Assembly: GCA_964030785.1 (NCBI GenBank)
Contig: OZ034970.1
Coordinates: 16,799,911 to 16,863,910, forward strand
Source of the DNA: Siderastrea siderea
Taxonomy: Eukaryota > Cnidaria > Anthozoa > Scleractinia > Rhizangiidae
Direction of reading: 5' to 3'
Length of the DNA stretch: 64,000 bases
The stretch's first letter is position 1, and each line of letters begins with the position of its first letter. Shown piece after piece: positions 23,552 through 34,430 of the stretch. Below the pieces are notes generated by a model. The model had not been told where the DNA came from, did not search any database, and was given only the letters and a program-made list of their open reading frames with translations. A program made the translations under genes and the position numbers.

Positions 23552-23928
23552 ATGCCACAGGTAGAAAAAATGTTTCTACTAAGCTTATTGTTTGCAGCTG
23601 TTCCTTACTTATCATACCAGAATCAACACATAACGCAAGGAAATCGTAGTCTGAAGCGAGCTTTTCATCAACATGGCGTATTATATGCAAATTTCGCAGT
23701 TAACAAATTCCAGTATCATCAAGGATCACTTTTGACTTTTGTTGTGAAGTGTATAAGCCAAGTGAATGTGCTCTGGCCTGCGTCAATAATCCACCGTGTT
23801 TTTCATTCAACCTTGCTTTGATGCCGAATGAAAAGAAAAAGCTGCGATGCGAGCTGTTGAGCGAAGATAAATACAGAAGTCCCAACAAACTTGTCCTCTC
23901 ACAGCAGTTTCATCACTGCAGCATAAAG
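23552..23928 (+). pseudogene. PAN/apple-domain secreted protein, first exon, frame-shifted
   Basis: An ATG at 23552 (or 23570) starts a signal peptide with the core FLLSLLFAAVPYLS, then a PAN-like N-terminal half (VLYANFAVNKFQYHQG). At about 23740 the coherent reading jumps to another frame, giving KPSECALACVNNPPCFSFN and then CELLSEDKY and QQFHHCSIK, the typical second half of a cnidarian PAN/apple domain with its cysteines. The jump fits five extra bases near GTGAAGTG (about 23742-23749). The exon ends at a GTAAAT donor at 23929; later exons were not found. PAN domains bind protein or carbohydrate ligands and occur in secreted cnidarian proteins. It abuts the truncated CA2 end: the two overlap by 13 bases. 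Confidence 0.6.
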
Positions 23929-24919
23929 GTAAATAGGTACTGCAATCATAGAGTAGCAGTAGTAGTTAAATCAGGAGGGTACCGGGCAAGGGTACCAACT
24001 AGAAAAGTTGCTGTTGTTAACACATAGAGTTGAGAAGAATCTGAAAAAATTTTAGCTGTGATCTCACAACTTTTAAAGAAGATAGCTGAGAAGGGACAAA
24101 GATTTAAATTTGGTGGAGAAACAAACGTATTTTCTAAACAACTGTGGTGAGAAATATCTCTGCATATCAGGTGACATGGTGAATTTAGCTGAATGTGTTC
24201 CTTTAACGCTCGGAGAAGCCATAAGGAATGGTCACAGCTTGACAATGTTACGGCCAACCAATAAACGAGGATTCCTGTGCTCATGTTAAAAAATAATTAA
24301 TATCAACTGCCAGCAAAATTTCACAGCATTGCTTTAAAAAAACACTTTTTGTACTTAGTTGCACATATATAGCTAAACCTTGAAAAGGCTTTCAGTTACC
24401 GTTTACAGTTTATTTTCTGGGGCTTTAATGTAAATAATCGTTGAAAAGGGATTCTAATCACCATACAAAATTCATAAATTTGGTGAAATTCTTGTCACAC
24501 TTACTGGAAATACAGTGTAAGCTAGATCACCCAAATAATTACGAGTACCGCTAATTTTTAAAACCAGCTACAAAAGCAGGCACTTGTAATAAAAACATTA
24601 ATATTTTAAAACTGTGGCGTCGTTAACACAAATTAATAATAAAATGACAATAATTCAATTTCAACTAAAGGGCAACTACAACGGCTCCCATTCAGTTAAC
24701 ACAGAAACGTGTATAATCTCAAACAATTGGAAAAATATTTTGGATCATCGTTCGGTTTTCAAATGGTTAAGCTGAGTACCATTCATTAGCATGTGATTTT
24801 AGTTATCAATAGTTTCATAGGTATCTCAAAAAGTTCTAGACATGCCATTAACTGCCACTATTGAATTGTTTCACAGACACCATGCTCAAGTAACCCATGC
24901 AAAAGCGATGGAACTAGCG
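23929..24919. other. no gene seen
   Basis: AT-rich DNA after the PAN exon. No further PAN-gene exon and no repeat structure were recognised up to the BEL/Pao end. Confidence 0.4.
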
Positions 24920-25073
24920 CGCAGAAAAACTAACTTCATGTAATGTCAACGAAAAGTACATCTAACGGTTTCCTACACTCCCCCGCAATGGTTCAGAGCG
25001 AAATTACAATACGAAAACAAGTTCAGCTCTGGCCATTGGAAACTTAGACAGTTCAGTTCCTAAATGCTCCTTC

Positions 25074-26666
25074 TTAAATGTTCTGATTCCTCCTAGCTGC
25101 AGCCCTTCGATTTGGCAAACGATGAGCAATACTCAGTTCCTCCTGGTTACATGGTAAGGTCTGATGCGTCTCCAGTGGGTACAGCTTCTGGACGGGTCTC
25201 TCAATGACAGTGCTCGCTTTGTCTCGTTCTCCCATTTTCACTGCAGCTCCACGTACAATTCCACCACTTCCTGTGGTCAGTCCCTCGATTCTGCCTAGTC
25301 TCCAGACGTTTCTCCGCACATTATCTTCCTACACGACGACAACATCGCCCACGTTAATGGCGTTGGTTTGCTGTTTTCTTGCCTCTAAGCGGTGATGTTC
25401 CCGAAGGCTCAACAGGTATTCCTTTCTCCACCTTCTCCAGAAATGATCTGCCAGCACACGTTGATATTGTGCTCTTTTAGTGACGGTCTCTTGGGTATTG
25501 CTCGGAACTTCACCGCACTGCTGGGGGGCAGGAAGTGTCAGCAATCTCCTTCCAATCAAAAGATGAGACGGGGTTAAGGGTTCTTCGATATCCTCTGCAT
25601 AGACGTAAGCCAGCGGCCTCGAGTTCAGAACTGCTTCTACCTCAATCAGAACCGTCAACAATTCTTCGTAAGTGAGCCTCGCGTTCCCAAGTTGCTTCTT
25701 TACACATCTCTTTGTAGACTTCACCATTCGTTCGAGGAACCCTCCCCATCAGGGTGCCTCCACCAAGGTAAAGCGCCACTCGATTCTTCGATCATTGAGG
25801 AAAGACGTTACCTCTGAAGCTTCAAACAGAGCCTGTAGTTTGCCAGACACAGTCATGAATGACTTGAAATTGTCGGACACAATCAACTTAGGGACGCCTC
25901 GTCTTCCAACAAATCTTCTCAGACTCTGTAAAACTGCTTGCGTTGTCATGCTTGTTGTCAATTCAAAATGTACTGCTCGTGCTGTTGGGCAAGTATACAA
26001 GGCAATGTATACCTTTGAAGTAACAGTATAAGAATTTGTTTCCTTGCCATAAAGTGGACCCAAGAAGTCTACACCAACGCTCGTAAAGGGATGCTGGTCT
26101 TCAACTCTAATTTGGGGTAGCTGAGCGGTGGGTGGAGGAGAAAAGTGCAGCCCCTCTAGCTTGCGACACTTGTTGCAACTTGAGAACACTGCCTTAACAA
26201 TCGTTCACCCCTTCACAAGCCAGTAGCGGGTGCGAAGTTCTCCTAGGGTTTCCTTAACGCCGTTATGCATAACTCTCTCATGACAGTCCCTTATAATCAA
26301 GGTTGTAAGATTACTTGGAGGGATTAGAGCAGGACACCTAGTCTCATAAGGCAAATCAGACTTCATCAGCCTCCCCTTGCATCTTGTAACTCCATGACTG
26401 TCTAAGAAAGGTCCGAGACTTGAGCTCAGATCATTCAGCTTCTGTTGATCTAGGGTTTTCTGCAGCTCCTTCACCCAGACGACTTCGGAATCCAGAATCT
26501 GTTCGGTTGACAGGGGTCCCAGTCGTCGTTCTTTTTTAAGTTTGTTGGCCCTTGTGTTGTAAATAAAGCGCAGAACATAAGAAGTAACTCTGGAAAGCCT
26601 CGAAGCACTGCTAAACTTAGATATCAGGTTCTTCCATCCTACAGTCGCAGATGTAGAAGTGGTCAC
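25074..26666 (-). pseudogene. BEL/Pao integrase and C-terminal DUF5641
   Basis: The zinc-binding part has HERVMHNGVKETL. The catalytic core keeps GVDFLGP (first Asp) and VSDNFKSF (second Asp), and an IEWRF Glu. The C-terminal DUF5641 (25727-25329) has VLNSRPLAYV and LTPSHLLIGR. A stop after NVGDVVVV separates the final WRLGRIEGLTTG part (25319-25074). A stop also splits the zinc-binding and catalytic domains at about 26205. Confidence 0.75.
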
Positions 26667-28209
26667 ATTTGTTGCAACTTCGACACCTCCTGATCTCCAC
26701 CTTCATTTCTTCTAGTTCTCCGACAGGAGGGTTCTCAATCTTCCTGAGAGATGGCCAGGCTTCCTCAGACAACTTGAACCAGTGAGGCCCTTCCCTCCAT
26801 TTTACATAAGCACTGAGAACAGAAGCCTTGACTCCTCGTGATGGCAGATCAGCAGGGTTGTCAACTCCTGGACAGAATCTCCACTGAGTGGGTGGGACAT
26901 GGCAACGAACTTCAGCGACACGGTTCTGAACAAACTGTTTCCACTCTCTTGTCTCCCCCGTTAACCAAAATAGTGTCACTAACGAGTCAGTCCAGCAACA
27001 CAGTCTATCAATGATGAGAGATTTCTCGAGAACTTCCTTGATGTACACAGCTAGCCTTGACAGAATAACAGCTCCAAGCAGTTCAAGCCTAGGAATAGTC
27101 TGCTTGGATAAGGGCGCGACTCGGGTTTTCGAAGCAACTATTCTTGTGACAGTTCCCGATTCCGTCACCATCCTCAGATACACTACAGCTGCATAGGCGG
27201 TGTTCGATGGATCACTGAAAACATGCAATTCTGCTGATAGAATGCGTCCTGCTGCGTCTGGTATGTAACACCGTGGGACTGCGATATCTCCAATCCTCTG
27301 TAGTTCTAAATCTGCAATCCAGTTGGTTCCCCTGTTCGCAGTCTTATCGTCAAGAGGTTCTTCCCATGTTTTCTTGTCTCGGCAGAGTTCTTGAAGCAGA
27401 ATCTTCATCAATATCAGTACTGGGGAGATAAGTCCCATAGGGTTATAGACGCTTGTAGTTATGCTGAGAATATTGCGCTTTGTGGCAGGTAATTTCAGTG
27501 TCCTATCAGAAAATGTGCTCAGTCTCATAATAAAACTGTCCTCCCTGTGGTTTCAAGTGACCCCTAAGGTCTTGTCCTCATCGTCGCCCTTTGCTGTTGC
27601 ATACGTCTCATCTTTCTCCAGAACAGACCGTGCAGGCACTTCACAGCGGCCTTCCGATTCATTTATCAACTTCATCAGCTCACTGGAGTTTGATGTCCAC
27701 TTTTAAAGGTTTAAACCTCCGCCACTCATCCGGGACTTGGCCTTCTTGTAGAATTCAAACCCTTCTAGCACACCATCCACTTCAGTGCTTAAGTCAACCA
27801 CGTACAGTTACTGCAGCATCTTGTCTACGAACTCTGGATCAACCCCCTTGTAAGTTGAGATGTGATGCTTATAAGTGTTCCATTAAGTAGAAACGGGGTC
27901 GCATTGACGCGGGCAAATCGCTTCACGATGATGCTGGGGTTCTTCTCAGATATGTCGTCAATCCACATAAACCGCGAGGCATCCCTGTCTTCCTTATTCA
28001 CTGACACCATTAAGAATGCCTTCTCGATACCAGCTACCAATGCAATCTTATGCAGACGAAACCGCACGAGAATGTCCACCAGATTTGGGAGAAGGAATGG
28101 GCCAGTATCCAAGCAACTGTTCAATGAAACGCCATTAGTGGTTGCCGAGGCGTCGTACACCACTCTGAGTTTCGTCGTATCCTTGTCAAGTCACAGAACC
28201 GCATGGTGA
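26617..28209 (-). pseudogene. BEL/Pao reverse transcriptase and RNase H
   Basis: The first part (28163-27825) has VYDASA, LPNLVDILVRFR and VAGIEKAFL, the RT palm with motif A reading GIEKAF where an Asp is usual. The YVDD box (about 27800) reads YVVD. The second part (27528-26617) has SVYNPMGLISPV, LHVFSDPSNTAYA and CWTDS, the Pao-type A17/RNase H region. It ends with NPADLPSRG and LVKWRxGPxW-type sequence. Catalytic changes plus stops make the enzyme dead. Confidence 0.75.
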
Positions 28210-28468
28210 GGCAGATAGTGGACCTTTCCCAGAGGAGCCAGCTTTACTTGTGCGATATCTTCAACAATTCCTCTCTCCATTTGGTCCTTAATCATATTCC
28301 CTAAGAACTTCAGGCTGCTGTCTAAGCCGTCTTAAGTTGCTGCCAAGCCTGCTCAAACTCAGTTCATAGTTGCCTGGCAGTACAGGCTGTGAACTCTTCC
28401 AGGGTTGTTTCACTCCATATCTCTCTTTATTAAAGGTCAAATCTTCCAAAAGCTTCTGATGAACAGAG

Positions 28469-29056
28469 TCACTTCTGTCTAATTCCAATAGGTTCAAGCT
28501 CCCAGAATTTTGACAGCTGGTCATCAAGGTTGACATGCTGTGTATCTGTTCTCAGGGTGTGAGCACTCACGTAATTGACTGTAAGGGAGGGAGCAGCACT
28601 TTGCTGATACAGGGGGCCGGACAACACCCATCCTAGTCTTGTGTTCAAGGCTACAGGAACAGAACTTCCTCGTTTCACTTCTGTGACTAGGTTCCAGTAG
28701 CTGTCTGAACCCACCAAGATATCCATTTCAAGGGCAGGATTCTCTGCAGGATTATCAGCGAGCTTTAGCCCCCTTAAGTGGGGGTAATACTGGTAGGCAA
28801 CTTCGATGGCTTGATTCTGCAAGGGAGCACGTATCATGGGTACTACATAGGCTGTCAGGTAGAAGTTCAAATCGGTGCTAACTCCCTTCAGACAAAGCTG
28901 CACAACCTCACAATTTTGCATCTGACATTCGTCTGATCCAAAGGTCTTAATCATCCATTTCTCAGTGCGAATAACTAGTAGGTTAAGGGATTCCTTCAGT
29001 CTGTACGACACGTATGATCTTTGACTGCAGCTGTCGAAGATTACTCTTGCTTTCAC
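28469..29056 (-). pseudogene. BEL/Pao aspartic protease (DUF1758)
   Basis: An open frame beginning close to the protease core: the FDSCSQRSYVS motif corresponds to the DSGSxxSF active-site region. It is followed by LVGSDSYWNLVTE, characteristic of BEL/Pao proteases. Here the usual Asp-Ser/Thr-Gly is Asp-Ser-Cys, a substitution often seen in this family's wider set and of uncertain effect. Confidence 0.65.
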
Positions 29057-29502
29057 AGATTTTCGTCATGACCAGTTCCTGAGACCATAGCTTCAGCAGT
29101 TTTCAACAGCACTGAGGTCTTAGCATCTACATACAGGGTCGATTTTTGGTGACCACTTCCTACATGTAATCCTTCCCCTTGCTCACCATTTGCAGCATGA
29201 CAGAATGTGGGCTGTGTTGTTTCTGGGGGGCTGGCTCCTACTGCCTTGTCACAAATACTGACATGGTGCCAACCCCCATAATCCTTACATCTCAGCTTGA
29301 CTGACAATTTCTGCTTAAGTGCTGTCCCCTCAGGCAGACATAGCACCTTCCCTTCCTTCTCAAGATGCTCAGCCGTGTAGGTACATCTGCTGCTACTTGA
29401 CAATAACCAAGGATGCAGATTTCCGCAGAAGGTACAAGTTGGAGAACTTTGGTTAGGCCCAGTACACACAAGTGTTGTTGAACACACAAGTGTTGCAGCA
29501 GT

Positions 29503-30491
29503 TTACAGACTTGGACCTCGACCCTTCTTAGGCTCATTACTTATTTCATTGGGTCTACTCACAGATGTAAAACTGCATCTCTCTCTGGCTTCAACTTCTT
29601 CCTTAAATGACTTAAGCAGTTTGTCCAGATGCCAAATTCCACTCTCAATGTGCCGAGTTATGATGAGTCTCAGTTCCTCATGTAACTTATTCATCACCAC
29701 GGGCACCAAGCTGCCATAGGTGTCAGAGGCTATACCAAGAGCCTCCAGTCCTCTAACATTGGCCTCAACCTTACCTTAAATCATTCTAATCCGCCTTATG
29801 TCAGTGATCGATGTTACAGCTGGCAGCTGCCGAAGGGCTTCCATATGTGAGCCAATATATAGCTGTTTATTTCCACATCTTTCAGTCAGAATTTCGATAG
29901 CGTTCCTATAGTTCGATTCAGTTAAAGATAAACCAGAAATAGCGGCTAGGGCTGCACCCTCCAACAGACTTCTAAGATAGCTGAACTTGTCAACATCCCG
30001 CAGACATGCATTCGCATGAACGGCAGAGTTAAAGGAATCCCAGAACGACTGCCAACCTTTACATCACCAGAGAATCTTTTGGTAATTTCGCACTGGACTG
30101 TAATGGAACGGACCCACCTGATGTTCCTTAATGCGGTTCCTTGTCCCTCTTGACTTCTTCAGGCTTCTAGAGTCTTTCGGCCTTGCGGACAACATCCATG
30201 ATTCGACGTGCGAATTCGCTTGTTTCCTTGATTTCCTTTTCCAAATCGGCAGATCCATCTTCACACAACAGTTCCAGAATACAGCTGCCAAGATTCGTGA
30301 TTCCATCAGCCCTTCAGCAATCCAACGTTTGACTAGAGAGCTTCCATCGACGATGGCACAGGGTTTTCAAAGATTTGTTCTGTTGTGTAGAGAATTTTGC
30401 TGACGTAGGTTCGGTTCGCCTCGCGTACGCGTTTCTTTTTCGCCAGTTCATCCTTTATCTGTTTCTTCCTCGCCTTCGACAGTTCAGACAT
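29503..30491 (-). pseudogene. BEL/Pao gag region
   Basis: Starts at an ATG at 30491 with a charged N-terminus (SELSKARKKQIKDEL). The frame breaks before 30306, and the middle part (29964-29776) matches the DUF1759-type capsid region with ALAAISGLSLTESNY and LRQLPAV. The last open piece ends at 29503. Broken into at least four frames, so not translatable as one protein. Confidence 0.6.
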
Positions 30492-30989
30492 TTCTTATCC
30501 GACCATGTAGAAAACTCGCAACTTGGACTGTACTTAAGAATTCAATAGAATCTTTCAAGAACTCACAAGGTGTCACAAAATCTACTCGAATAGAAACTTA
30601 TCTTCTCGATTCTCGCACGTGCTCTCACACCTACTCACAGCGCCTGCGCACAGAAAAACTAACTTCATGTAATGTACATCTAACGATTTCCTACAGTATC
30701 CTTGGCTCACATCGTACCAAATCATACAAATGATTTGGAGGAAACAGAACCAGTTGACATGAACATTTCTTTCCAAATTAATTCCAGCTAATTTTGGATA
30801 AATTTGGAGGAAGTTTCACAATTTTCTCTGACTTGAAAGATTTGTGTGCGGTCCATCGCTTGGTTTACATCTTGCGCAAAAAAGAAGGCCTTCAGATTCA
30901 ATGTACCTAGCTTAATGCCGATAAATCTATCGGTACCAGACTGGGCAATTTTTTATTGATCAGGAGTTAGTTGATCAATATTTGAAATG

Positions 30990-32020
30990 CAAAATTTTAC
31001 CCGGAATTTTTTCAGATCATTACTGGTTGATTTGAGCTCACGGCCCCGGAACTCTTAGGGGCGGCTGGCGGCTAAATTTAGAATGCTCGAAGATGAAACT
31101 TTTACGCTGTGATTTCTGAAGTCGTCCGAAAACATGTTTTGTATCAAGAATCCTTTTCTTCCATCAAAGATTGGTGTGATTTTCTTAAGGATTCCTTAAG
31201 AATAGCGGCACTGAGCTTAACCAAAAACAAACAACGCAGATTAAATCAAGATAAGGGATTGCCAACTCGCTTGTCGAAAATATGCGGCCTTTGATATGTT
31301 TGATTGAAGCACAGTCGATAAACTGGAAAGTGAAATCGGAGCTATCATTTTGTCTCAGTTAAAATCTAGCCAAATCCGAAGAAGAGCGACATAGACTGTT
31401 CGCTCTATTTATACCTTAATGGGGGCAGAAGATTCTTCTCAAAAGGAAATAGAATAAGCTCATTTTTATTTTTACAGCACACTGTATTCTTGGAAACCTG
31501 ATAATCTTGAAGTGCAGCAAGAACTTTTTAACAAAATCGAAATTTCTCATGGAGAGAATGAATGTTTATGTTGCTAAGGGAAATTATCGTTGGGTGAAAT
31601 CAGTGACGCGATGAAAGGTTTGACAGCCGGGAATCTCAAGAAAGGCCCTCTTACTAAATCCATGCAGCAAATTGTAACTCGAGTTATTTACAAGAAAGTT
31701 GACAGCAAAAGCTTTAAGAATTGGCGCGCTATTTCACTGCTAAATGTTGACCACAAAATTTCTTCTAAAGCTCTTGCAAATCGTTTGTCCAAAGTTTTGT
31801 CCTCCATAACACATAAAGATAAAAAATTCTATGAGTCCCGGAAAGGACCATCTGTGAGAATTCGTCCCGGCGGCGCGATACTCTCGATTACGTAAATATG
31901 ACCAATGACCGGAATTTTACTGAGTTTAGATCAAGAGCTGTTGATCGTGTTGACCACAGTTTTCTGATGATTGTTTTGAACGCTTTGGAATTGGTCAGGG
32001 TCAAGGGGGGATGGAAGTGA
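30990..32020 (+). mobile_element. LINE (L1/Tx1-like) ORF2 fragment
   Basis: Plus-strand pieces in changing frames. First comes a pre-RT stretch (HGPGTLRGGWRLN at about 31045, DWCDFLKDSLRIAAL at about 31165). RT follows: LGEISDAMKGLTAG (31590), VIYKKVDSKSFKNWRAISLLN (motif region, 31680-31745), KALANRLSKVL, and a motif A remnant reading LDQERAVDRVDH at about 31930. Stops and frame changes are frequent and the 3' end is missing. Inactive remnant. Confidence 0.72.
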
Positions 32021-32199
32021 GGCCTGGGACCGAGTAACGATGTTCTCACGACTTCCAAAGCGGTCCAGTCAAAATGTGGACAGCGGTGTTCGTAATACTA
32101 AATATTTCCGATCGACATAGCGATCAACTTAGTAACCGGCCGTCGCCAGGGCGACCGCCGCTTTATAAATTGGGCTGCGTTTTTACCCCGACGCCAGGA

Positions 32200-32635
32200 C
32201 GGGGTCTAGTAATACCCATTTTTTTTTCGTGGTTTTTTTTGGGTAGTCACTTGCCCCAGACCTCCGGTTTTCCCTCGGCCAAACAAATACTCGCCGTTTC
32301 TTTCGCTACACAGGCAAGGGCTTTTCTTCTTGAGTGACCGTAACAAATTTTACACCGGGGGGGGGAGAACAACGGGGGGGGGAGAACAACGGTGGGGTCT
32401 AATGCCCCTGGGGCTTTTCTTGTTATTTCCTTCATTATTCTTTTTGGTGGTCACTTGCCCCAGACCTCCAGTTTTCGCTCGGCCAAACAAATACACGTCG
32501 TGTGTTCCGCTACTCTTCGTGTCTTCCGCGGGGTCTAATGCCCCTGGGGCTTTTCTTGTGGTTTTGTCGTATTTTTTTTGGTGGTCACTTACCCCAGACT
32601 TCCCTCGGCCAAACAAATATTGCGTTGCAAACTTT
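32200..32635. repeat. tandem GC-rich ~130-bp repeat
   Basis: Three diverged units, each with GGGTCTAATGCCCCTGGGG (or a variant), GGCTTTTCTTG, a T-rich run, GGTGGTCACTTGCCCCAGAC and CTCGGCCAAACAAATA. The units begin near 32201, 32396 and 32531. Related single pieces lie at about 32984-33035 and 34995-35040, so the family is dispersed as well as tandem. Confidence 0.65.
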
Positions 32636-32639
32636 CGGT

Positions 32640-34255
32640 CAACACTAAGCAATGTCTCCAGTCGTTTAGGATCGATTCTCTAAAATCTTCATGAAAGACG
32701 GTGTAGAAAACTACCAGAGATGCAATGGCCTAAAAATCGCTTCGACGAGAGCAAGGACAAAGATGCTAACAAGCTTTGAAAGGCGCCGATTCGATCGGGT
32801 TACTCGACCTTAGCCTGCAAAACAAACATTATTCAACATTGAAATGTAAGCATTTTTTGTAGTTTTGCTTTGCTTCGCCAAAATCTTTAGGGAAATTTGT
32901 GTAGAAAAGCACAAGGAATTCAATGGAGTTAACTTCTCTTCGACGAAGTTCCTGCCATCGAAGGAACGAGGGGAGAGAGAACAACGGCGGGGTTAATGCC
33001 CTTGGGGCTTTTCTTGTTTGATCTGGGTCACTTGCCTTAGTCATCCGGTTATGACCTCATGCAGTCGTACGTCATGATTACGTCACGCAAGGTAAACAAC
33101 TCAGCGCGCCAATAACGTTACTTCCAATATGCGAATGTTCCGTACTTATTACACATTAGACAAACCAATGTTAACCTTGTGGCAGCGGTTTTGGTAGCGG
33201 TTCGTGTCTCACATGCAACGCATGCGCAACAAGGGTATTACTACTGGTATGTCTACGCTCGATACTAATATGACACAGATAAACCCCTCTTAACAATATG
33301 ATAGCGGCTTAGGTAGCGTATCTTAGATACAACGCATGCGCAACCAAGTCCCACTCAATGTTGGTAATACATTGAACTTTGCCTAAAGCAAAATATGAAT
33401 AAATATTTTACCGCGTGACAAAGACGGTCTCCTCACATCTTGACCTTCACCGCTGAATATTTCACCGCTTTATAACAGCGGAATCGTTGCATCACAAAGA
33501 AGAGGAAGCACCACTAATTCTCGCAAATATTAAGTTTGTTTCCTTTTACCTTTTATCGTTTCCAAACCTATTTTTCGTTTTTAGAAAAGGTCCTTGCGAT
33601 TTTCAATTTGACTAAATCGTTACGAATTCCGAGTCAACTTGTTTACTTTTGCGAGGGGATTCCCGCGTTAGCAAACCGGATTTAAACATCACGTCATGAG
33701 AGGGTGAGGGTGAGGGTGAAGTTTCGCCAGACTCTGAGGATCTGCTCGTGTTTATGAAGCATTATATTGATTTTACTGCTATGCTGAGTGTTTGTATTCA
33801 CGGTCTATGCACAAAAGTTAAATATTTCGTCGTCTCTGTGTAAGCATTCTCATTTGGGGCGAATTTATACCGACGTTCAACATTTGAGTTGAATGTGATT
33901 ATTTGAGGAAAATAAATAAAAAGTGATGAGAAAAATAAGCTGAGTCATCAGTTTAAAGATGACATCATGCGATAACGCTATTTATTATAAACATACTCAG
34001 ATTTACCCACTGATAAGGCGTGAAATAAATTTTCGTTTACAAGCTGGCCTTAGTAGCTCAAAGACAATCAAATTTCGCGTATCATTTTTCCACGTGTGAA
34101 GAAAACGATACGTCCAATCAGGTGCCGCGTATCATGTTTTTTGACGTGTGAGCCGTAACAAGGTGATTCTCATTCAGGCTGTCGCTTTCGCTTTTGTTTC
34201 GCTTTTCAACTCCCTCGCAAGTGTTGAAGTTAACTTTCCTTTAAGCTTAAAAACA
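32640..34255. other. repeat-derived intergenic DNA
   Basis: Contains a piece of the ~130-bp family (32984-33035). AAGCTGAGTCATCA with a following ACGCTA segment appears at about 33937 and again at about 34858. No gene is supported. Confidence 0.4.
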
Positions 34256-34430
34256 TGAATGTGAAAAGATTTGTTGCCTACGATACTTAGGTTCCGGATT
34301 GTGTGGAAAGTCTTGAAAGCAAAAACACAAAAGAGAAGACGAACCGAGATGTGAAAGTGTTGGAAGAATTTTTGTGAAACGAATCGAAAAGAACGACGAG
34401 CGAGAAGTGCACACTAAACAGTGGAAACAT
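34256..34430 (+). pseudogene. Crypton/QRICH1-like protein N-terminal fragment
   Basis: An ATG at 34256 reads MNVKRFVAYDT, stop, then SKNTKEKTNRDVKVLEEFL, stop. The NTKxKTxxDVxxxxEFL pattern is the start of the tyrosine-recombinase-derived (Crypton; ZMYM/QRICH1-type) proteins abundant in cnidarian genomes. Two in-frame stops and no downstream domain show a dead fragment, perhaps the start of a non-autonomous copy. Confidence 0.45.

Larger units (their letters stand above)
18230..23564 (+). pseudogene. CA2: alpha-carbonic anhydrase paralogue, broken
   Basis: Exons: 18223-18293 (ATG 18230, a signal peptide with the core ILLFFSIINVALS), 18829-18858, 19712-20046, 20687-20779, 20942-21008, exon 6 as 21088-21150 plus 22956-23065, and a last exon from 23523. 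Phases 1,1,0,0,1,0 equal those of CA1. Catalytic features are kept: NNGHAP (His64 equivalent), LHFHFG (two zinc histidines), VHFVF (third), YYTYQGSLTTPPC. Three lesions are seen. A TAA at 19957-19959 replaces the Tyr found in CA1, ten bases before the LHFHFG codons. A 1.8-kb element sits in exon 6. The last exon reads LIAFNRLK, then six more codons, then TAG at 23562-23564, lacking the NNRPIQPLN end. The rest of the frame is intact, so inactivation looks recent, or the sequence holds an unusual allele. Confidence 0.88.
24920..30695 (-). mobile_element. BEL/Pao LTR retrotransposon, degenerate
   Basis: The domain order on the minus strand is typical of BEL/Pao. A gag start lies at about 30491, then a DUF1759-like gag part (29.5-30.0 kb) and a CCHC knuckle (CYVCLRGQHLSRNC, about 29.33 kb). 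Next come a DUF1758 aspartic protease (29056-28469), RT (28.2-27.7 kb), the Pao RNase H region (27528-26617), an integrase with HHCC and DDE cores (26666-25749) and a DUF5641 C-terminus (25727-25074). Stops and frame changes separate most parts. The RT catalytic box reads YVVD instead of YVDD, with a TAA two codons before it. A segment ending in TTTCCTACA is shared at 24920-24977 and 30645-30695 and marks remnants of the two LTRs (TGTAGGAAA on the element's strand). The remaining LTR sequence does not match. Confidence 0.88.
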
